DNA from: Actinoalloteichus_B caeruleus
GTDB lineage: Bacteria > Actinomycetota > Actinomycetes > Mycobacteriales > Pseudonocardiaceae
Strand: one strand, 5' to 3'
NCBI RefSeq assembly: GCF_000718005.1
Contig: NZ_JODV01000027.1
Length of the DNA: 35,364 nt
Of this stretch, positions 31,089-35,364 are shown one piece after another. Below the pieces are notes generated by a model. The model had not been told where the DNA came from and ran no database searches. It worked only from the letters and a program-made list of their open reading frames with translations. Both the position numbers and the translations under genes were made by a program. Each line of letters opens with the position of its first letter. Position 1 is the stretch's first letter.

Positions 31089-31562
31089 ATGAGCAAGGAA
31101 CATCACTACGCGGTCACGGTGCGCTGGACCCCCCAGCCAGGACAGGACACCTCGTCCTACCGCACCTACACCCGTGACCACGACCTGGTGGTGGAGGGCA
31201 AGCCCGTCCTCCAGGGAAGCGCGGATCCCTCCTTCCGCGGCGACCAGTCCCGGTGGAACCCCGAGGAGTTCCTCGTCGGCGCGCTGTCCGAATGCCACCT
31301 CCTGACCTACCTGGCGCTGTGCGCGACCCAGGGGGTGGTGGTCACCTCCTACGAGGACGCCGCCACCGGCCTGATGCGCATGGAACGGGTCTCCAGCGGC
31401 AGGTTCGTCGAGGTCGTCCTCAACCCCGTGGTCACCGTCACCGACGCCAGCATGGTCGAGCGGGCGGAGGAACTGCACGCCGCGGCGCACCGCGACTGCT
31501 TCATCGCGAACTCGGTCAACTTCCCCGTGCGTCACCAGCCGACCATCCGCGTCGCCAGCTGA
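31089..31562 (+). CDS. OsmC/Ohr family peroxiredoxin-like protein
   Basis: A 157-residue OsmC-fold protein; the family reduces organic hydroperoxides with a two-cysteine mechanism. The conserved core is WNPEEFLVGALSECHLLTYL, whose Cys in SECH is the peroxidatic position. The second family cysteine lies in AHRDCFIANSVNFPV. A further Cys is in LALCATQG. It is more similar to the OsmC-like subfamily of actinobacteria than to Ohr. Monocistronic, convergent with the acetyltransferase gene across a strong shared hairpin. No MarR-type OhrR regulator is adjacent. Confidence 0.92.
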   Translation: MSKEHHYAVTVRWTPQPGQDTSSYRTYTRDHDLVVEGKPVLQGSADPSFRGDQSRWNPEEFLVGALSECHLLTYLALCATQGVVVTSYEDAATGLMRMERVSSGRFVEVVLNPVVTVTDASMVERAEELHAAAHRDCFIANSVNFPVRHQPTIRVAS

Positions 31563-31601
31563 GCACCGGCCACACCACACGGACCGCACCAGCGGAACGG
31601 A

Positions 31602-31629
31602 GGGGCCGGGTCCACCGCGACCCGGCCCC
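31602..31629. terminator. Bidirectional terminator between OsmC and GNAT genes
   Basis: GGGGCCGGGT (31602-31611) and ACCCGGCCCC (31620-31629) form a perfect 10-base-pair stem with an 8-base loop in the 73-base gap between two convergent genes, ending 6 bases from the acetyltransferase stop. Confidence 0.75.
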
Positions 31630-31635
31630 GCACCG

Positions 31636-32223
31636 TCAGCCCCCTGGCCGCGACACCTCACCCACGCCAGGCCCAGCGCCCCAGCCGGCCACCCCCAGCG
31701 GCCGTTGCCACAGCGCCGTGTCCCACCACCTGCCGTGCTTGAAACCCACTCCCACCAGCCGCCCCACCTCGGTGAACCCATGCCGCCGGTGCAACTCCGT
31801 GGAGGACGCGTCACCGGAGTCCGCGATCACCGCGATCATCCGCCGCGCACCCGCACGGGCGCACTCGCCGAGCAACCGGCTCAACAACGCGCCCCCGATA
31901 CCCAGACCCGTACGGTCCGGACGCACGTAGATCGAATCCTCCACCGTGTGCCGATAGGCCGGCTTGTCACGCCAACTCCCGGCATAGGCGTACCCCGCGA
32001 CACCCCCCTCGACCTCGGCGACGAGGAACGGCAGCCCCCGGCCGGTGACATCGGCCAGGCGCTGCCCCCACCACTCCACCGTGGGCGGCACCTCCTCGAA
32101 GGTGCTCACCGTGCCTGTCACGTAATGGGCGAAGATCGCCGCCACCTCGGCCAGGTCACCAACACGCGCGGGACGGATCAGCACGGCACCAACCCGCCCC
32201 GGACTTTCCTCTACAGCGGACAC
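31636..32223 (-). CDS. GNAT acetyltransferase, phosphinothricin-acetyltransferase-like
   Basis: A 195-residue N-acetyltransferase. It follows the PAT/MddA pattern: IRPARVGDLAEVAAIFAHYV, STFEEVPPT, GYAYAGSWRDKPAYRHTVED, the acetyl-CoA loop VRPDRTGLGIGGALLSRLL and LHRRHGFTEVGRLVGVGFKHGRWWD. Relatives acetylate phosphinothricin or methionine sulfoximine/sulfone and act in detoxification. The start is uncertain. GTG 32223 lies 7 bases after TACAGT (32235-32230) and lacks a ribosome-binding site, fitting a leaderless transcript; GTG at about 32181 is an alternative. It is divergent from the decayed XRE-cupin gene, its probable former regulator. Confidence 0.88.
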   Translation of the reverse strand: MSAVEESPGRVGAVLIRPARVGDLAEVAAIFAHYVTGTVSTFEEVPPTVEWWGQRLADVTGRGLPFLVAEVEGGVAGYAYAGSWRDKPAYRHTVEDSIYVRPDRTGLGIGGALLSRLLGECARAGARRMIAVIADSGDASSTELHRRHGFTEVGRLVGVGFKHGRWWDTALWQRPLGVAGWGAGPGVGEVSRPGG

Positions 32224-32229
32224 GAAAAC

Positions 32230-32235
32230 ACTGTA
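32230..32235 (-). promoter_or_regulatory. Candidate -10 box for the GNAT gene
   Basis: TACAGT on the minus strand, ending 7 bases before GTG 32223, in one of the few AT-richer patches of the region. The spacing fits a leaderless start. No convincing -35 box. Confidence 0.35.
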
Positions 32236-32239
32236 GTGC

Positions 32240-32770
32240 TGGAACCGCGTGGCCTCGCCCACCGCGTACAACGCCTCCGCCGGGACGAGGCATGACCCCG
32301 CACGACCTGGCCACCGCCGCCTTCGGTGAGCGCCAGCATGCTCCCCGCCGTCGAACGCGGCGAGAAGGCACCCACCGTGGTCGTCCTGACCCGGACCGCC
32401 GACGGACTCTCGTCGCCCCACTACCCCGTGATCACCGCAGCCGAACAGGACCCGGTGGTACCCGCGCCCCGCCAGCGACCACGCCCACCTCCACGAGGCC
32501 GGGGGATGGCACCGGGAATCCTCACCCCCGAACCCCCGGAACCCACTTCGACCGGATCCACGGCACCCCTGCCCCCGGAGGCGACACGGGAGAACTCCCC
32601 GCCTCCCACGGCTTCGAGCTCATCGAGTCAGGAACCCGCACACTCACCACCGACGGACGAGCCCTGACACCGGAGACCGGCAACTCCGCCTACTTCCCCT
32701 CGGGCGACGCGCACGGCTACGCCAACCAGGGGAGCAGTCGACCGCGTGCACCTGGCGGCCTGGACCGCAC
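32240..32770 (+). pseudogene. Decayed XRE-cupin regulator gene
   Basis: Pieces of one XRE-cupin protein appear in order but in changing frames. They are LAHRVQRLRRDE (about 32254-32289), MTPHDLATAAFG (from 32292), VSASMLPAVERGEKAPTVVV and on to EQDPVV (from 32326), LHEAGGWHRES (near 32485), and the cupin part THFDRIHGTPAPGGDTGEL through LTTDGRALTPETGNSAYFPS to YANQG (to ~32730). RVHLAAWTA closes in yet another frame. At least five frame changes in ~500 bases mean the gene cannot make its protein. No comparable damage is seen in other genes of the window, which argues against sequencing error. It is divergent from the GNAT gene, where a regulator would sit. Confidence 0.75.
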
Positions 32771-33604
32771 ACGCGACCACACCACCCCAGGACCGCACCG
32801 CGAAGCCACCTGGACCGCACCGCCCCACGACGCGCCCGCACGGCCACCGCGCTCCTCCCACCACCTCCGACCGGGCGACACGACCCCGGCGACCACACCC
32901 GCACCACCGGCCCGCCACACGACTCCCCCCGCCCACACCACGCCAACCCACTAGAAGGTTGGTGCCACGTTTCGCCCGGTGGCACCCCGCCACACGCCAC
33001 CAACCCTCCAACCACGACCGCTCGGACCGCCCACGCCCCGCCACCACGCCAACCGCCGGACACCCCAAGCCCGAGCGCCACTCCCATCCACCGCCCGGCC
33101 CACCACCCCACCACCAACCGGACCTGGCGTCGATCACAGACCGTTGATAACCTGTCACGGGCGGTCCCTGGACCCGGCCGCCCGTCGTCGCCAAAACCGG
33201 CAACCACCACGGAACGCGGCGCGCACCCGGTGACGCCCACCACGGCCACCACCGCGCACCCACCCGGAAGCCCGGCACACGTCGCACGCCGACCATCCCG
33301 CACAGCCCCGCGCACCGGCCGGCCCCGACCACCACGCGACCCGACGCGCACCACACGTCCACCCCGAACCACCCGTCGCCACACGCCCAGCAGCGCCCCC
33401 TGACCACCCGGGGAGCAGCCGCAGGACACGCGGCGACACCCATCCCACCCACCGGCCGGCCCGCCCGAGGACCGGCCCACCCGACCGCGACCACCCACCC
33501 GCACAGCGGACACCGCACCCGACGAGGCCACCCGCGCCCCGCCGGGCGGACACCGCCACCCTCACACGACGTCGCGGTCGGGACGACCACAACGGAGTGA
33601 CCCC
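32771..33604. other. Gene-free, hairpin-rich interval
   Basis: About 830 bases of His/Pro/Thr-coding-like low-complexity sequence with no supported gene on either strand. It contains a cluster of mutually exclusive hairpins (32943-33005) and a further inverted repeat, ACGGGCGG/CCGCCCGT (33157-33164 and 33178-33185). The last part must hold the carboxylesterase promoter, but no clear boxes were found. Confidence 0.5.
32943..33005. repeat. Overlapping inverted repeats with competing pairings
   Basis: CCAACC (32943-32948) can pair with GGTTGG (32957-32962). GGTTGGTG (32957-32964) can also pair with CACCAACC (32998-33005). GGTGCCAC (32961-32968) can pair with GTGGCACC (32979-32986). The three stems share bases, so only some can form together. 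Confidence 0.6.
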
Positions 33605-35242
33605 ATGCGGCCCCCGCACCACCCCCACACCACACGACACCGCCCCCTGACCACCACCCTCGCCCTCGCCGTCGCCCTCGCACTCCTCATCCCAGCCGCC
33701 CTCGCGGGCCACCCACCACCCACCCCGGACCCAACCCTGGTCAGAGTGGACACCGGGCTCCTCAAGGGACACCACGACACCGACCACCGCGACTTCCTCG
33801 GAATCCCCTACGCCGCCCCACCCGTCGGCGACCTCCGCTGGCAGCCACCCCACCCACCACCACCCTGGACCGGCACCCGGGACGCCACCACCCCCGGCCC
33901 CCGCTGCGCCCAGGGCCCCGGCCTCGGCGGCACCCCCGCCAGCACCGCCGAGGACTGCCTCCACCTCAACGTCACCACCCCACCCCCCACCGCACACCAC
34001 CACCCGGCACCGGTCCTGGTGTGGATCCACGGCGGCGGCTTCACCACCGGCGCGGGCAGCGACCACGACCCCCGCGCACTCGCGGCCAACGGCCTCGTCG
34101 TGGTCACCCTCAACTACCGCCTCGGCGCCCTCGGATTCTTCGGCCACCCCGAACTCCCCGGCAGCGGCACCTTCGGCCTCGCCGACCAACAGGCCGCCCT
34201 GGCCTGGGTCCGCCGCAACATCGCCGCCTTCGGCGGCGACCCCACCACCATCACCCTCGCCGGGGAGTCCGCCGGCGGCATGAGCGTCTGCACCCACCTC
34301 ACCTCACCCACCGCGCGCTCCCTCTTCCACCGGGCCATCCTCCAGAGCGGCTCCTGCTCCGCCATCTTCCCCCGCAACGCACTCGGCCCCGGAGATCCCG
34401 GACACCTGCCCTGGCGCTCCCTCACCCGCACCGAGGAAGCCGGCCAGCGCACCACCGCCGCCCTGGGATGCCAGCACGACGACGACCCCCTCCGCTGCCT
34501 CCGCTCCCTGGACGTCACCGCACTCACACCCCACCACGACGACTTCACCCAACCCGCGTACGGGACCCCGCTCATCCCCCTCCCACCCCCCACCGCCCTC
34601 GACCAGGCCGCCGTCCACCGGGTCCCCGTCCTCATCGGCACCACCCGGGACGAGATGACCGGAGTCGCCTCGGCACTGCACGGCCGCTTCGACAACGACG
34701 ACTACCTCCACCTGCTCCACGACACCTTCGGCCCCCACGCCGACACCGTCGCCGCCCACTACCCCGCACCAGCACACCCCAGCCCCGCCTCCGCCTGGGC
34801 CGCCCTCAACACCGCCCGCGCCGTCGCCTGCCCCGTCCTCACCGAAGCGCGCGCCTGGGCCAACCACGTCCCCACCCACACCTACGAGTTCGCCGACCCG
34901 GGCGCCCCCAACCCCGGCCACCCCCGCCGCCCCGACGTCCCCCTGGGCGCCAGCCACGCATCCGAACTCGGCTACCTGTTCGACTGGGGCGGGGTCACCG
35001 AACAGCTCACCCCCGCACAACGGCGACTGGCCCACGACATGGTCACCTACTGGACCCAGTTCGCCCGACACGGCGACCCCAACAGCCCCGGCGCACCCAC
35101 CTGGCCGGCCCTCCACCCCTCGTCCCCCCACCCCGCCACCCTGGCCCTGGCACCCGGCCCCACCGGGATCCGCCTGACCGACCCCCACACCACCCACCAC
35201 TGCCACCTGTGGCGGGAGGACACCCCCACAACCCTCGACTGA
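33605..35242 (+). CDS. Secreted type-B carboxylesterase
   Basis: A 545-residue alpha/beta hydrolase of the carboxylesterase/para-nitrobenzyl-esterase group, hydrolysing carboxylic esters outside the cell. A His-rich N-terminus precedes a hydrophobic core (about 15-34, LTTTLALAVALALLIPAALA) with probable cleavage after ALA-34. Family signatures are FLGIPYAAPPVGDLRW, EDCLHLNV, the oxyanion loop IHGGGF (141-146), nucleophile Ser222 in LAGESAGGMSV, Glu350 in GTTRDEMTG and His451 in GASHASELGYLF, a complete Ser-Glu-His triad. Cysteines near 101 and 118 fit the family's conserved disulfide. The ATG at 33605 has GGAGTG seven bases upstream. Natural substrate unknown. Confidence 0.94.
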   Translation: MRPPHHPHTTRHRPLTTTLALAVALALLIPAALAGHPPPTPDPTLVRVDTGLLKGHHDTDHRDFLGIPYAAPPVGDLRWQPPHPPPPWTGTRDATTPGPRCAQGPGLGGTPASTAEDCLHLNVTTPPPTAHHHPAPVLVWIHGGGFTTGAGSDHDPRALAANGLVVVTLNYRLGALGFFGHPELPGSGTFGLADQQAALAWVRRNIAAFGGDPTTITLAGESAGGMSVCTHLTSPTARSLFHRAILQSGSCSAIFPRNALGPGDPGHLPWRSLTRTEEAGQRTTAALGCQHDDDPLRCLRSLDVTALTPHHDDFTQPAYGTPLIPLPPPTALDQAAVHRVPVLIGTTRDEMTGVASALHGRFDNDDYLHLLHDTFGPHADTVAAHYPAPAHPSPASAWAALNTARAVACPVLTEARAWANHVPTHTYEFADPGAPNPGHPRRPDVPLGASHASELGYLFDWGGVTEQLTPAQRRLAHDMVTYWTQFARHGDPNSPGAPTWPALHPSSPHPATLALAPGPTGIRLTDPHTTHHCHLWREDTPTTLD

Positions 35243-35249
35243 CCCCGCC

Positions 35250-35271
35250 CGGCACCGTCACGCCCGTGCCG
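35250..35271 (+). terminator. Weak hairpin after the carboxylesterase gene
   Basis: CGGCAC (35250-35255) and GTGCCG (35266-35271) form a 6-base-pair stem with a 10-base loop, 8 bases after the stop codon. Plausible terminator, modest stability. Confidence 0.4.
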
Positions 35272-35364
35272 CCACCCCCACCCACCATCCCCGGCCGGAA
35301 CCGGGGACACCCGCCCGGCACCCACCAGCGGGGGAGGGGAGGGCACCCCCACCCCCTCCCCACC

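Noticed and set aside
31636..32223. Acquired phosphinothricin resistance gene
   Set aside because: The family is a common chromosomal actinomycete GNAT; there is no mobile element or composition change.

Overview
The window is high-GC actinomycete DNA. A perfect 14-bp CelR-type operator in front of a GH6 cellulase, together with the gene repertoire, points to Nocardiopsaceae (Nocardiopsis/Thermobifida-like). This placement is inference; no rRNA or other taxonomic marker is present. No tRNA, CRISPR array, insertion sequence or prophage was seen.

The first ~600 bases are not contiguous genome. Positions 540-593 are an Illumina Nextera adapter with its 8-base i5 index. It joins a copper-resistance fragment (start of copA, a small His-rich membrane peptide, a CsoR-type operator; 1-539) to a GH6 exocellulase gene that loses its 3' end at the join (594-1910). 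Upstream of the cellulase lie a perfect CelR-type operator, a second near-perfect copy 600 bp further out, and a ~0.9 kb gene-free stretch. Next is a cytoplasmic GH127 beta-L-arabinofuranosidase gene.

The most striking part is a ten-gene minus-strand operon (14524 to 4852), with nearly all genes overlapping by 4-8 bases or separated by a few bases. It encodes a BMP-type nucleoside-binding lipoprotein, an ABC ATPase, two permeases, a nucleoside phosphorylase, an SfnB/DszC-like flavin monooxygenase, a divergent MtnA, MtnC, MtnB and MtnD. Read together this is an import-and-salvage pathway for 5'-methylthioadenosine or a related thio-nucleoside, leading to the methionine precursor 2-keto-4-methylthiobutyrate. 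The monooxygenase is an addition to the textbook pathway.

From 14.7 to 20.4 kb are a membrane-anchored hypothetical protein, a cytochrome P450 lacking the I-helix threonine, a four-carbon acid sugar kinase, a DUF488 protein and a PP2C phosphatase. Divergent from the phosphatase is an orphan HTH-N6-adenine-methylase-TRD fusion. From 22.6 to 29.1 kb the plus strand carries guanine deaminase, PolX, a phosphoribosyltransferase/dienelactone-hydrolase fusion, a CapA-like protein and an XRE-cupin regulator with a probable leaderless promoter.

The right end (29-35 kb) holds a SAM methyltransferase, a ~1 kb stretch with an unrecognised coding-like minus-strand segment, an OsmC protein, a GNAT acetyltransferase, a decayed XRE-cupin pseudogene, a hairpin-rich gene-free region and a secreted type-B carboxylesterase.
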